From JAZUCL01 sp045639125 (GTDB taxonomy: Bacteria; Bacillota; Clostridia; Oscillospirales; QAMX01), in the NCBI GenBank assembly GCA_045639125.1, contig JAZUCL010000011.1, positions 62,001 to 126,000 of the forward strand: DNA of 64,000 bases. The letters run 5' to 3'. Positions 32,429 to 41,145 of the stretch are shown in pieces; the first letter of the stretch is position 1, and each line of letters begins with the position of its first letter. The notes beneath the pieces are model-generated. The model was not told the origin of the DNA. It worked only from the letters and a program-made list of their open reading frames with translations, and searched no databases. A program made the translations under genes and the position numbers.

Positions 32429-33163
32429 CTAAATTACAATGCCACCATTTGGACTAAGTACTTGACCTGTGATAAAAGATGATTTTTCATCAGCAAAATA
32501 CAGTACCGCCTGTGCAATATCCCACGTTGTTCCAATGCGTCCAATTGGCGTTTCATCGCACAAAGCAGAAATGACTGACTCACTTAAACCACTATTCATT
32601 TGAGTATCAATGACGCCCGGGGCAACACAGTTTACTGTAATACCTGACGGGCCAAGTTCCTTGGCAAGTGCTTTTGTCATACCGATTAGTGCTGCTTTTG
32701 TTGTTGAGTATGCAACCTCGCATGACGCACCGGTTATACCCCATATAGACGATATATTTATTATACGTCCAAAATGCTTTTTAAGCATATCACGTATTGC
32801 ATATTGCGTACAGAATATCGCACCATTGACATTTATTCCATTTAATGTCTGCCACTGAGATTCGGTAATATCAGTAAATAGACCTACATGGGATATGCCA
32901 GCATTGTTTACGAGAACATCTACATTACCAAATGTATTGTGAATATCCTCATACATTTTTGCAACATCAGTCTGCTTCGACACATCAGCATAAAATGCCT
33001 TAGCAATATATCCATTTTGACACATCCTATCGGCAAGAGCATTTGCCATATCACTACTGTTACAGTAGTTTATAGCAACTTGATAACCATTTAATGCGAA
33101 AAGTTCCGCACAAGTCGCACCAATACCACGTGATGCCCCTGTAATCAATACTGTCTTTGCCAT
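32429..33163 (-). CDS. Short-chain dehydrogenase/reductase (FabG-like)
   Basis: A protein of 244 residues from ATG 33163 (MAKTVLITG), preferred because GGAGG precedes it. The NAD(P)-binding TGASRGIG (near 8-15), NNAG, the catalytic Ser region INISSIWG and YSTTKAAL with Tyr-x-x-x-Lys are present, as is the C-terminal TGQVLSPNGG. It matches 3-oxoacyl-ACP reductase-like SDRs. It is a stand-alone gene with no fatty-acid synthesis neighbours, so another substrate is equally likely. Confidence 0.88.
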   Translation of the reverse strand: MAKTVLITGASRGIGATCAELFALNGYQVAINYCNSSDMANALADRMCQNGYIAKAFYADVSKQTDVAKMYEDIHNTFGNVDVLVNNAGISHVGLFTDITESQWQTLNGINVNGAIFCTQYAIRDMLKKHFGRIINISSIWGITGASCEVAYSTTKAALIGMTKALAKELGPSGITVNCVAPGVIDTQMNSGLSESVISALCDETPIGRIGTTWDIAQAVLYFADEKSSFITGQVLSPNGGIVI

Positions 33164-33250
33164 AACTACCTCCAAAGTCATAGTGCTCAATACATATAAG
33201 TATATCGTTTTGGACTAAAAAAGTCAAAGAAATTATCTTAGAATTTATAT

Positions 33251-33285
33251 AAAAATCCGCACAACCAGTTGATTGTGCGGATTAA
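33251..33285 (-). terminator. Terminator after ridA
   Basis: An 11-bp inverted repeat (AATCCGCACAA and its complement, loop 8) is followed on the minus strand by TTTTTATAT. It lies five bases past the ridA stop and separates ridA from the SDR gene. Confidence 0.85.
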
Positions 33286-33290
33286 ATCAC

Positions 33291-33686
33291 TTATTCGCCC
33301 ATATAAGCAATGACTTCAATTTCAATCATTACATTTTTCGGCAATGCGGCTACTTGATATGCCGCACGTGCAGGAAGTGGACTGGTATTGAAGTATGTTG
33401 CATATATCTCATTAACTGTAGTAAAATCACCGATATTGGAAAGCAAAACAGTCGTCTTTACAACATCACAGTAATTCTTGCCGGCGGCTTTGAGAATTGC
33501 ACCAATATTTTCAAAAACCTGTGTTGCCTGTTCCTTAATACCACCGTCAATAACAGCACCCGTTTCAGGAACAATTGGAATTTGCCCAGATACAAACATC
33601 ATATCACCTGCTACAACAGCCTGAGAATATGGGCCAATTGCAGCAGGAGCATTCGGCGTATTTATACTAAATACCTTATCACTCAT
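33291..33686 (-). CDS. ridA: RidA family enamine/imine deaminase
   Basis: A 131-residue Rid/YjgF/YER057c/UK114 protein that hydrolyses reactive 2-aminoacrylate and similar enamines from PLP enzymes. The pattern PAAIGPYSQAV near the N-terminus, FVSGQIP, and the C-terminal RAAYQVAALPKNVMIEIEVIA (with Arg near 110) are standard. It is 15 bases downstream of glyA, a PLP enzyme, which is a sensible functional pairing. The terminator follows. Confidence 0.94.
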   Translation of the reverse strand: MSDKVFSINTPNAPAAIGPYSQAVVAGDMMFVSGQIPIVPETGAVIDGGIKEQATQVFENIGAILKAAGKNYCDVVKTTVLLSNIGDFTTVNEIYATYFNTSPLPARAAYQVAALPKNVMIEIEVIAYMGE

Positions 33687-33701
33687 TAAAATACGCCCCT
33701 T

Positions 33702-34940
33702 TTAGTACAAAGGATACTTGGAAACAATCTTCGTAACTTCTTCTCTTATGTAATCAGCCTTATTGTCAAAGTCAGAAGCAGTTAAGTAAATAAGTTCGGA
33801 AAGAACATCCATATCAGCCTCTACAAGACCACGGGAAGTAGCAGCAGGAGTACCAATACGAACGCCACTTGTAAGAGATGGCTTTCTTGGATCGTTAGGG
33901 ATAGCATTCTTATTAACTGTGATATACACTTCGTCAAGACGATTTTGGAGTTTCTTACCACTGATATCAAATTTACGAAGGTCAACGAGCATAAGATGGT
34001 TGTCAGTGCCGCCAGAAACAAGGTCAAAGCCCTGCTTCAAAAGGCCGTCTGCAAGACGAGATGCATTCTTTACAATCTGCTGCTGATATGCCTTAAATTC
34101 CGGCTTGAGTGCCTCACCAAAGCAAACTGCCTTAGCAGCAATTGTGTGCATTAAAGGACCACCCTGCATACCGGGGAATACAGCCTTGTCAATCTGCTTT
34201 GCAAGTTCTTCCTTACAAAGAATCATACCGCCACGAGGACCACGGAGAGTCTTATGAGTTGTTGTTGTAACAACGTCTGCATAGGGTACAGGATTCATGT
34301 GAAGTCCTGCTGCAACAAGACCTGCAATGTGTGCCATATCAACGAAAAGATATGCACCGACACTCTTTGCAATCTCTGCAAACTTGTCAAAACGAATTTC
34401 ACGAGGATATGCAGAAGCACCTGCTATAATCATCTTCGGCTTATGCTCCTGAGCAAGAGCGTAAACTTGATCATAGTCAATAAAACCATCGTCATTTACA
34501 TCGTAAGGAACAACATTATAGTAGGAACCAGAAATATTAACCGGACTACCGTGGGTGAGATGTCCACCATTTGCAAGACTCATACCCATAACCGTATCAC
34601 CGGGCTCGACAAGTGCAAAATACACAGCGGCATTTGCCTGTGCACCTGAATGAGGTTGTACGTTTGCATGCTGTGCACCAAAGAGTTCTTTTGCACGTGA
34701 AATAGCAATCTCCTCTGCAATATCAACGCATTCACAACCGCCGTAGTAACGCTTGCCGGGATAACCCTCAGCGTATTTGTTTGTTAAAACAGTACCCATA
34801 GCCGCCATAACTGCAGGGCTAACGAAGTTTTCAGATGCAATCAACTCAATATTTCTGCGTTGACGCTCATATTCCTTTACGACAGCAGCACCTACTTCAG
34901 GATCTGCTTGCATCAAAAAGTCCATTGTTTCTCTTACCAT
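33702..34940 (-). CDS. glyA: Serine hydroxymethyltransferase
   Basis: A 412-residue PLP enzyme interconverting serine and glycine with tetrahydrofolate. Visible motifs: RRNIELIASENFVSP, YAEGYPGKRYYGGCE, and the PLP-lysine region VTTTTHKTLRGPRGG near 222-236. Length is normal. A good ribosome site (GGAGG) precedes the ATG. It forms an operon with ridA. Glycine and one-carbon units link to purC and folC elsewhere in the window. Confidence 0.96.
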   Translation of the reverse strand: MVRETMDFLMQADPEVGAAVVKEYERQRRNIELIASENFVSPAVMAAMGTVLTNKYAEGYPGKRYYGGCECVDIAEEIAISRAKELFGAQHANVQPHSGAQANAAVYFALVEPGDTVMGMSLANGGHLTHGSPVNISGSYYNVVPYDVNDDGFIDYDQVYALAQEHKPKMIIAGASAYPREIRFDKFAEIAKSVGAYLFVDMAHIAGLVAAGLHMNPVPYADVVTTTTHKTLRGPRGGMILCKEELAKQIDKAVFPGMQGGPLMHTIAAKAVCFGEALKPEFKAYQQQIVKNASRLADGLLKQGFDLVSGGTDNHLMLVDLRKFDISGKKLQNRLDEVYITVNKNAIPNDPRKPSLTSGVRIGTPAATSRGLVEADMDVLSELIYLTASDFDNKADYIREEVTKIVSKYPLY

Positions 34941-35076
34941 TGTATCGTCCTCCGTTTATTCAATTATATACCATTTAAGACAAATGTGATGATATACCTT
35001 CCTTAAAAGCAAGTACCTATATTATAAATCTATTCGACAAATATGTCAACCTGTCGATTTTAGTCGAAAGAAAATT

Positions 35077-36297
35077 TTAGTTAAGTACACGAATTACAGA
35101 TAAAACTTCCTCTCCGTCCGCTCTGTATGCGTTGAGTCTTGCCTCAAAGTCAGATACTGAAAGTTTAGGTGTGATAAATGCACAATCAGTACCAGGTGCA
35201 GAAATGTACTGAGCACCTGCAAAATGCTTTTCAACAGATGCCTTTGTCCAACTGCGAACACGAATATAGAAAGAGTATTCCATATCAGTATATGGTGCAA
35301 CGAAACCGTCTTCACAAGCAGTCCAACCAAGATGCTTTCTTGCAGAAAGGTGCTTGACAGCATCAATAATATCAGCGACAACCGCACTTGCAGTAGGACG
35401 TGCTCCCGCTCCTCTGCCATAGAACATTACGTCACCTACTGCATCACCTGTTACCATAATTGCATTGAATACGTCAGATACACTTGAAAGCGGACAATCG
35501 TTGGAAATAAGGTGAGGTGCAACAAGGATATTTATTTTTCCGTCATCACGGCGAACACATCTGCCAATTAGTTTAATAGCCTTGCCTGCTGCCTTTGCGT
35601 AGTTGACATCTTCAAGAGAAATTCCACGAATACCCTCTGTGTAAACACAATCAGGGTCAATACACTTTCCATAAGCAAGGTTTGTCAAAATACAAATCTT
35701 ACGGCAAGCGTCAATACCATCGACGTCTGCAGATGGGTTTGCCTCCGCATATCCGTTTTGCTGTGCCTCAGACAATGCCTCCTCAAACGTCTTACCTGCC
35801 TCAATCATTCGAGTAAGAATATAGTTAGTAGTTCCGTTTAAGATACCGCAAATCTGGTCAATATTATTAGCAAGCATACACTGACTCAAAGGACGGATAA
35901 TCGGAATACCACCACCAACACTTGCCTCAAAGAGATAGTTTGCGTTATTCTCCTTTGCGATTGCAAGAAGTTCTGTACCATGAGTTGCAACAAGTTCCTT
36001 GTTGGAAGTTACAACGCTTTTACCTGCAAGCAAAAGACGCTTTGTAAAATCATAAGCAAGAGTCTTGCCACCAATTGTTTCTGCTACAACACGAACTTCA
36101 GGGTCATTTTCAATTATAGAAAAATCCTTAATCAGTTTATCTGCAAAGGGACTGTTAGGGAAATCTCGAATATCGAGAATATACTTAATCTCAATATCCT
36201 CATGGGAACCACTTGAAATTCGGCTACGATTTTCAGTGAGAACTTCCGCAACACCTCCACCAACAGTACCAAATCCCATAATTGCAACTTTTATCAT
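35077..36297 (-). CDS. hom: Homoserine dehydrogenase
   Basis: A protein of 406 residues from ATG 36297 (MIKVAIMGFG), chosen because AAAGGAAG precedes it. It reduces aspartate semialdehyde to homoserine. The dinucleotide motif GFGTVGGG (8-15), VTSNKELVATHG and the conserved NGTTNYILTRM are present, followed by AEANPSADVDGIDACRK. The C-terminal 80-90 residues would be the ACT-like regulatory segment. It is preceded by a separate ACT protein 31 bases upstream, a common pair in Clostridia. Confidence 0.94.
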   Translation of the reverse strand: MIKVAIMGFGTVGGGVAEVLTENRSRISSGSHEDIEIKYILDIRDFPNSPFADKLIKDFSIIENDPEVRVVAETIGGKTLAYDFTKRLLLAGKSVVTSNKELVATHGTELLAIAKENNANYLFEASVGGGIPIIRPLSQCMLANNIDQICGILNGTTNYILTRMIEAGKTFEEALSEAQQNGYAEANPSADVDGIDACRKICILTNLAYGKCIDPDCVYTEGIRGISLEDVNYAKAAGKAIKLIGRCVRRDDGKINILVAPHLISNDCPLSSVSDVFNAIMVTGDAVGDVMFYGRGAGARPTASAVVADIIDAVKHLSARKHLGWTACEDGFVAPYTDMEYSFYIRVRSWTKASVEKHFAGAQYISAPGTDCAFITPKLSVSDFEARLNAYRADGEEVLSVIRVLN

Positions 36298-36328
36298 AGA
36301 TATATCTTCCTTTCTGCAAACACCGCTA

Positions 36329-36775
36329 TTAGACGGCACTTGCCAATACTCCAATTTTCAATACTCCTCGTAGTTGTGCTGCACGCTTAATTAGTTGTTC
36401 CACATCTCCCGACATACCGCCGGTGCGAATGGAAATAGTCAAAGCAGCCTGTCCATTTACAGGAATTGTCTGATTTATCGTCAATATATTCACTTTGAAA
36501 TCGGCAAACATATTGAGAAATTGGGACAACACCCCTGCCTCATCATTGAGATTAGCCTGCAACGTCACAATTTTATCGTTTGATGCCTCGATAAACTCGT
36601 TGACACGGTCACGATATTTATAAAATGCACTGCGACTTAAACCGACTTGTTTAACTGCATCATTTATAACACAGCCTTCTCTCGAAATAAGACGTTTTGC
36701 CTCTACGACTTTTAATAGTACCTCAGGCACTGCCGATGATTCAATAATATAGTACTTATTGTCTATTCCATTCAC
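36329..36775 (-). CDS. ACT domain protein (PheB-like regulator)
   Basis: A 148-residue protein of the UPF0735 type: an N-terminal helix-turn-helix-like region (RLISREGCVINDAVKQVGLSRSAFYKYRDRV, near 28-60 when read through) and a C-terminal ACT domain (about 70-148, with GVLSQFLNMFADF and NGQAALTISI). ACT domains sense amino acids. It sits directly before hom on the same strand, so it probably links homoserine-pathway expression or activity to an amino acid. The target is not known. Confidence 0.88.
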   Translation of the reverse strand: MNGIDNKYYIIESSAVPEVLLKVVEAKRLISREGCVINDAVKQVGLSRSAFYKYRDRVNEFIEASNDKIVTLQANLNDEAGVLSQFLNMFADFKVNILTINQTIPVNGQAALTISIRTGGMSGDVEQLIKRAAQLRGVLKIGVLASAV

Positions 36776-36908
36776 AGTAAAACCTCCGATACTACATAAT
36801 TTTCTTATGGTTTCTCCATCTGATCTGTTTTCTTGTAAAATGAGATTTTTCCGTCATAGATAAAACAAATTCCACAACAGACAGACAAATGTTTACGCCA
36901 TGCGTTAT

Positions 36909-36937
36909 ATGATAACACACTTAGTCAAATTTTGCAA
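36909..36937 (-). promoter_or_regulatory. Candidate promoter of the ACT-hom operon
   Basis: On the minus strand TTGCAA (36937-36932) and TATCAT (36914-36909) are 17 bases apart. The distance to the ACT gene is about 130 bases, leaving a leader in which I see no clear structure. Confidence 0.4.
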
Positions 36938-37002
36938 GAGGTTTTTCATATTTATTCCTAAAAGTATTTTTCTGCAAATTTCTTATAACAGAAAAGTTTG
37001 GG

Positions 37003-37008
37003 TATAAT
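37003..37008 (+). promoter_or_regulatory. -10 box ahead of the AI-2E-type permease gene
   Basis: A perfect TATAAT lies 54 bases before the ATG at 37062. The -35 at 17-base spacing (TTCTTA) is weak, so this is a tentative promoter. Confidence 0.4.
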
Positions 37009-37061
37009 TTGGACAAGGTCCCACTATAATTATATTGAACACTAATGAAAGGAGAGAGAGA

Positions 37062-38165
37062 ATGGAACAGGCAGAAAATAAAAAATTAAATATTTGGCAA
37101 AAGTTACTCGGAGTCGTTTTAGGTGTAGTTTTAGGTTATGTATTCTTTAAGTTTGCACTTCCTTGGCTTATGCCATTTTTCCTTGCTCTCACCTTGGCAC
37201 GGTTACTTGAGCCTTTAATACAATACACACAAAGACGTACAAAAATTAAGCGACAGATTATTGTAGTAGTTTTTCTTTCTCTGTCCTTTACTATATTAAG
37301 TAGTATAATTTATCTCGTTTTATCCTATTTTGTCAGGGAAATTCTTGACTTTATCCGTGTACTTCCAGACTACATCAATAAATTCCCCGCAATTTTAGAC
37401 GTATTTCGACAGAAATTTGAAGAAATAGTATCTTTTCTCCCCTACGATATTTCTAAATGGCTACTTTCATCATGGGACAAGATAATAGGAAGTATCAACA
37501 TTTCCCAGGAAACAGTAAGAACGCTATTCACACGTTTAGGGACATTTGCAGTATCTTTGCCAAATGCCTTAATTTTCATAATAACTTTATTCGTCGCATC
37601 ATTTTTAATATCCTTTGACTATGAAAAAGTCACTAAATTTCTTGTATTACAGATTCCTCAAAAATGGCGACAGCGGTTTTATCGCACGAAAGAACACCTT
37701 ATAAACACAGTATGGAAATGGTTAAAAGCCATTTCCATACTGTTAATTATAACTTTTGTTGAATTGTTTATTGGCATGATAATCCTTGACGTCGACCACC
37801 CAATATTTGTAGCGGCAATAATTGCACTTGTGGATATGCTGCCAATACTTGGTGTTGGTACTGTGCTTATACCGTGGGCAATTTATGAGTTTATTATCGG
37901 AAACATAACTCGTGCCGTCACAGTTTTAATCCTTTACGCAATAATAAATCTTGTCCGCAACATAACAGAACCAAAGATAGTCGGCTCACAGATTGGACTT
38001 CCCCCTATTGTAATGCTCATTAGTGTCTATATCGGATTAAAAACACTTGGAATTATCGGTATGTTTTTAATTCCTATAATAATGATAACACTACTGAAAT
38101 TTCAGGAATGGGGTTACATTAAACTGTTCAAATTTCCTACTGACAATAAGGATTATGAGTCGTAG
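37062..38165 (+). CDS. AI-2E (TqsA/YdiK) family transporter
   Basis: A membrane protein of 367 residues from ATG 37062, with AAAGGAGAGAGAG upstream. Hydrophobic segments near both ends flank a large amphipathic region (about 80-190). Signature segments near the C-terminus are VDMLPILGVGTVLIPW, NITEPKIVGSQIGLPPIV and LKTLGIIGMFLIPI. Family members include autoinducer-2 exporters and Na+/H+ antiporters; here the substrate is unknown. It is the only plus-strand gene between pth and the Card1-like gene and ends overlapping the DUF4364 gene by 13 bases. Confidence 0.9.
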   Translation: MEQAENKKLNIWQKLLGVVLGVVLGYVFFKFALPWLMPFFLALTLARLLEPLIQYTQRRTKIKRQIIVVVFLSLSFTILSSIIYLVLSYFVREILDFIRVLPDYINKFPAILDVFRQKFEEIVSFLPYDISKWLLSSWDKIIGSINISQETVRTLFTRLGTFAVSLPNALIFIITLFVASFLISFDYEKVTKFLVLQIPQKWRQRFYRTKEHLINTVWKWLKAISILLIITFVELFIGMIILDVDHPIFVAAIIALVDMLPILGVGTVLIPWAIYEFIIGNITRAVTVLILYAIINLVRNITEPKIVGSQIGLPPIVMLISVYIGLKTLGIIGMFLIPIIMITLLKFQEWGYIKLFKFPTDNKDYES

Positions 38166-38692
38166 TCGTCAAGCAATACGTCTAATATGCGGTCGTATAT
38201 TTTTTCAGCATGACGTTGAAAATTATCACGAAACAGTTCAGACTGTTTTTCGTTAAGTACCATAATTTCAAATGCAAACACAGGAACTTTTCCGTCCATT
38301 ACAGCAAGTTCAACGGCATTTGATCCGTCATCACGGGCTTTATCTCGACAAACGATAGTAGCATTACGGCGAATTCTGCGTACAACACGTACTGCACTAC
38401 GTTGTGCCGCCTCTCTGACAACGCTCGGAAGGCGTTTTTCAAATGCCTCTGATGTCTTTCTTCCCTTCTCTGTTATCGTATAGAGAGTCGGTGTGCCCAC
38501 AGTTTTCAAAATATGCTCTGAGTCTACAAGTTCATTTGCAGCCTCGGCATACTCAAAGTAACCGAATGCATCGTCGCACATAACCATATCTGCAAGATCC
38601 TCAAAAGTAACTCCCTCTCGCAGAAAAGTCATTACGTAGAGTATTAAAAATTTAACATCGTCTTTTTCTCTTATAAAACCGTGTCTTGCCAT
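38153..38692 (-). CDS. DUF4364 family protein
   Basis: A 179-residue protein of the Firmicutes DUF4364 family. The N-terminal winged-helix-like part (about 10-90) has FLILYVMTFLREGVTFEDL and LYTITEKGRKTSEAFE, as in PadR-like regulators. A second alpha/beta part covers 95-179. Likely DNA-binding but of unknown function. It lies 21 bases after the DivIVA-like gene on the same strand and overlaps the convergent transporter gene. Confidence 0.82.
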   Translation of the reverse strand: MARHGFIREKDDVKFLILYVMTFLREGVTFEDLADMVMCDDAFGYFEYAEAANELVDSEHILKTVGTPTLYTITEKGRKTSEAFEKRLPSVVREAAQRSAVRVVRRIRRNATIVCRDKARDDGSNAVELAVMDGKVPVFAFEIMVLNEKQSELFRDNFQRHAEKIYDRILDVLLDDYDS

Positions 38693-38713
38693 TCCCTGTC
38701 CCTTTCCAAATAA

Positions 38714-39712
38714 TTACTCCTTATTCGTTTCAAGAGATTGACGAAGTTTATTAGTTTCGTCAAGAAGTAAATCGTATGCGGCTGACGTCTTTTCGCTTTC
38801 TGATACACAGGCATTACGTGCTTTAAGTAAAGCATCAGACAACGCACTTAAACGCTTAGCAAATGTGCTTATACGTTCATTTGCCTCTGCACGCAAAGCG
38901 TTTGCCTTAGCATAAGCATCAAGTTCTATACGTTTAGCCTTAGCATAGGCACTATCTTCCGCTGTACGAATACGAACTTTGTCAGACTCATATTTACGAA
39001 GTTTTGCCTCAAGGTCTGCAATTCGTGCTGACAAGTCAGCGTTTCGAGTTTCAAGTGTGGAAATAATAATTTTGTCAGCTGTCGTCTGTCCGCTCGTAGA
39101 TTGAGGTATCGTCACTTGCACATTTGCAACTGCCAATTCTTCCTCTAATTCTAAAATACGTGCCTCTGCCGCATTGAGTTTTTGGATATAGTCGCCCTCA
39201 GCCTTTACAGAAGTATTTGCTTCATTGCCTAAATTCAGCAGTTCATTTCTAAGTTGGGAAATTAACGTTTTGTCCTGTGCAGATTCTGCCTTCAAAGACG
39301 CAACTTGCTCGGATAATTCAGCACAAGTCTTTGCCGTTTGTTCAAAAGACTCAGCACCGCTTTTTAGATTTACAATTGTATCATTTGCAGATACAAGTTC
39401 CTCTTTCATGGTTGTATTGTAGTCTGCAAGTGCATGATTTTCCAATTTGAGTTTTTCACAAGTGTCTTCCCACTCGGTAAGGAGTCTATCCTTTTCATCA
39501 ATGGCACTCTTTACAGCATCAAGTTTCTCTGACAGTTCACGTCTTTCCTGCTCCAACTGTTTTAAGTTGTCAAGATATTTCTCGTTGTCTTTCTTACGGC
39601 TACGAACCATACGTTCAATATAGTCAAGAACGTCTTCTTTGTTAAAGCCGCCAAAATAAGCACTGCGAAATAGGGTATCATACTCGTTATTCATATTTAC
39701 TGTATCACTCAT
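38714..39712 (-). CDS. DivIVA-like coiled-coil protein
   Basis: A 332-residue protein. The first 40 residues include FRSAYFGGFNKEDVLDYIERM, which resembles the membrane-curvature-sensing N-terminus of DivIVA/GpsB relatives. Almost all the rest is coiled coil (heptad-rich, many Glu/Lys/Leu/Ala). A low-complexity break lies near 200-215 (TIPQSTSGQTT). A role in division-site or pole organisation is inferred from this layout; it is longer than classical DivIVA. It neighbours DUF4364 and folC. Confidence 0.75.
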   Translation of the reverse strand: MSDTVNMNNEYDTLFRSAYFGGFNKEDVLDYIERMVRSRKKDNEKYLDNLKQLEQERRELSEKLDAVKSAIDEKDRLLTEWEDTCEKLKLENHALADYNTTMKEELVSANDTIVNLKSGAESFEQTAKTCAELSEQVASLKAESAQDKTLISQLRNELLNLGNEANTSVKAEGDYIQKLNAAEARILELEEELAVANVQVTIPQSTSGQTTADKIIISTLETRNADLSARIADLEAKLRKYESDKVRIRTAEDSAYAKAKRIELDAYAKANALRAEANERISTFAKRLSALSDALLKARNACVSESEKTSAAYDLLLDETNKLRQSLETNKE

Positions 39713-39787
39713 GTCAATTACCCCCTATATTGAAACTTACTTCTTATAGTATAGTAAAAAAGTCGAAAGATGTAAAGTGTTTTTTTA

Positions 39788-41086
39788 TCACTTTATCTTT
39801 GCAATTTCTTGTCTAATGGCTGTTCGTGCAGGATTTATAGCGTAAAGAGAACCACATGAAAGAACAATATCGTCTTTTCGTGCAATACGTAATGCAGTTT
39901 TTACCGCAACAGAAATATCTTCGTTATAATATACTTGATTGCAATACCCCTTTGCTTCGTTTGCTAAACTAATTGCAGGCAACGCTCTGTGGTAGTCAAT
40001 TTGACTTGCAATAAACACATCGGCACGGCTTGCAACTTCCCTTACACATTGACGATACTCTTTATCCTCAAACATCGACATAACCACAATCAGACGTTTA
40101 TCGCCACGCAGAGCGTCAATACTCTCACACATGGCACGAACACCGTCCGGATTGTGTCCGCCGTCAATAATACAACATACAGGGCTATCACTCACAACTT
40201 CCATACGACCGGGGAAACGTGTTGAAGAAATGCCGTTTTTAATATCATCATCGTCTATTAAGATACCCTTACGCTGTAAAATACGAATTGTTTCAATTAC
40301 GCTTAACGTGTTGTATATTTGATACTCTCCCACAAATGGAATATGTACATTTAGTCCGTCATATAAAATATCAGTACCTGACAAGTTTTGTGATATAACA
40401 TTTAATTTTGACAAATCCGGTACGTACAAAGATGCTTTAACGTCATTACAACGTGCAAAAATTACGTCATAGGCATCTTTTTTCTGTTTCGCATAACAAA
40501 CAACAGACGTACCGTTTTTAATAATACCGCTTTTCTCTTGGGCAATTTGTGCTAAAGAATTACCAAGCACTTTCGTATGGTCTAAAGATATTGAAGTTAT
40601 AACTGCTGCAAGAGGTGATTCTATAACATTAGTACAATCATATTTACCGCCAAGACCGACTTCAAGTACAACATAATCACACTTTTGCTCTGCAAAAAAG
40701 TCAAATGCAAGAGTTGTTACTATTTCAAATTCAAGAGGGTGAGTAAATCCAAGTTCTTTTACCTTTTCAATTACAGGTAATAAGCGTTCAAGATGCATAC
40801 AAAGTTCATCTTCTGTTATATAACGGCCGTCAACTTGTATACGTTCACGAAAATCCTCCACAAAAGGTGATATGAACATACCAACCCTGTAGCCCGCACT
40901 ACGCAAAACGCTTGCAGTCATTGCGGTTGTACTTCCCTTTCCGTTTGTACCTGCGACGTGGATAAACTTCATATTCTTTTGGGGATTGCCTAAACGTAAA
41001 AGCATTTCACGAATACGGCGAAGTCCCGGTTTTGTACCGAATTTCAGCGTATTATGAATGTACGCTAAGGCTTCTTCGTACTTCAT
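39788..41086 (-). CDS. folC: Folylpolyglutamate synthase / dihydrofolate synthase
   Basis: A protein of 432 residues from ATG 41086 (MKYEEALAYI), with GGAGG upstream. FolC adds glutamate to folates. The P-loop is HVAGTNGKGSTTAMTASVL near 42-60. Other Mur-ligase-type motifs are VLEVGLGGKYDCTNVI, SISLDHTKVLG with the catalytic region, and IIDGGHNPDG. It lies 59 bases downstream of valS on the same strand, a gene order common in Firmicutes. Confidence 0.94.
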   Translation of the reverse strand: MKYEEALAYIHNTLKFGTKPGLRRIREMLLRLGNPQKNMKFIHVAGTNGKGSTTAMTASVLRSAGYRVGMFISPFVEDFRERIQVDGRYITEDELCMHLERLLPVIEKVKELGFTHPLEFEIVTTLAFDFFAEQKCDYVVLEVGLGGKYDCTNVIESPLAAVITSISLDHTKVLGNSLAQIAQEKSGIIKNGTSVVCYAKQKKDAYDVIFARCNDVKASLYVPDLSKLNVISQNLSGTDILYDGLNVHIPFVGEYQIYNTLSVIETIRILQRKGILIDDDDIKNGISSTRFPGRMEVVSDSPVCCIIDGGHNPDGVRAMCESIDALRGDKRLIVVMSMFEDKEYRQCVREVASRADVFIASQIDYHRALPAISLANEAKGYCNQVYYNEDISVAVKTALRIARKDDIVLSCGSLYAINPARTAIRQEIAKIK

Positions 41087-41145
41087 AGGATTTACCTCCA
41101 AGATTCATGAGGGAATGCATAAGCACTCCCCCATCTAAATATAAA

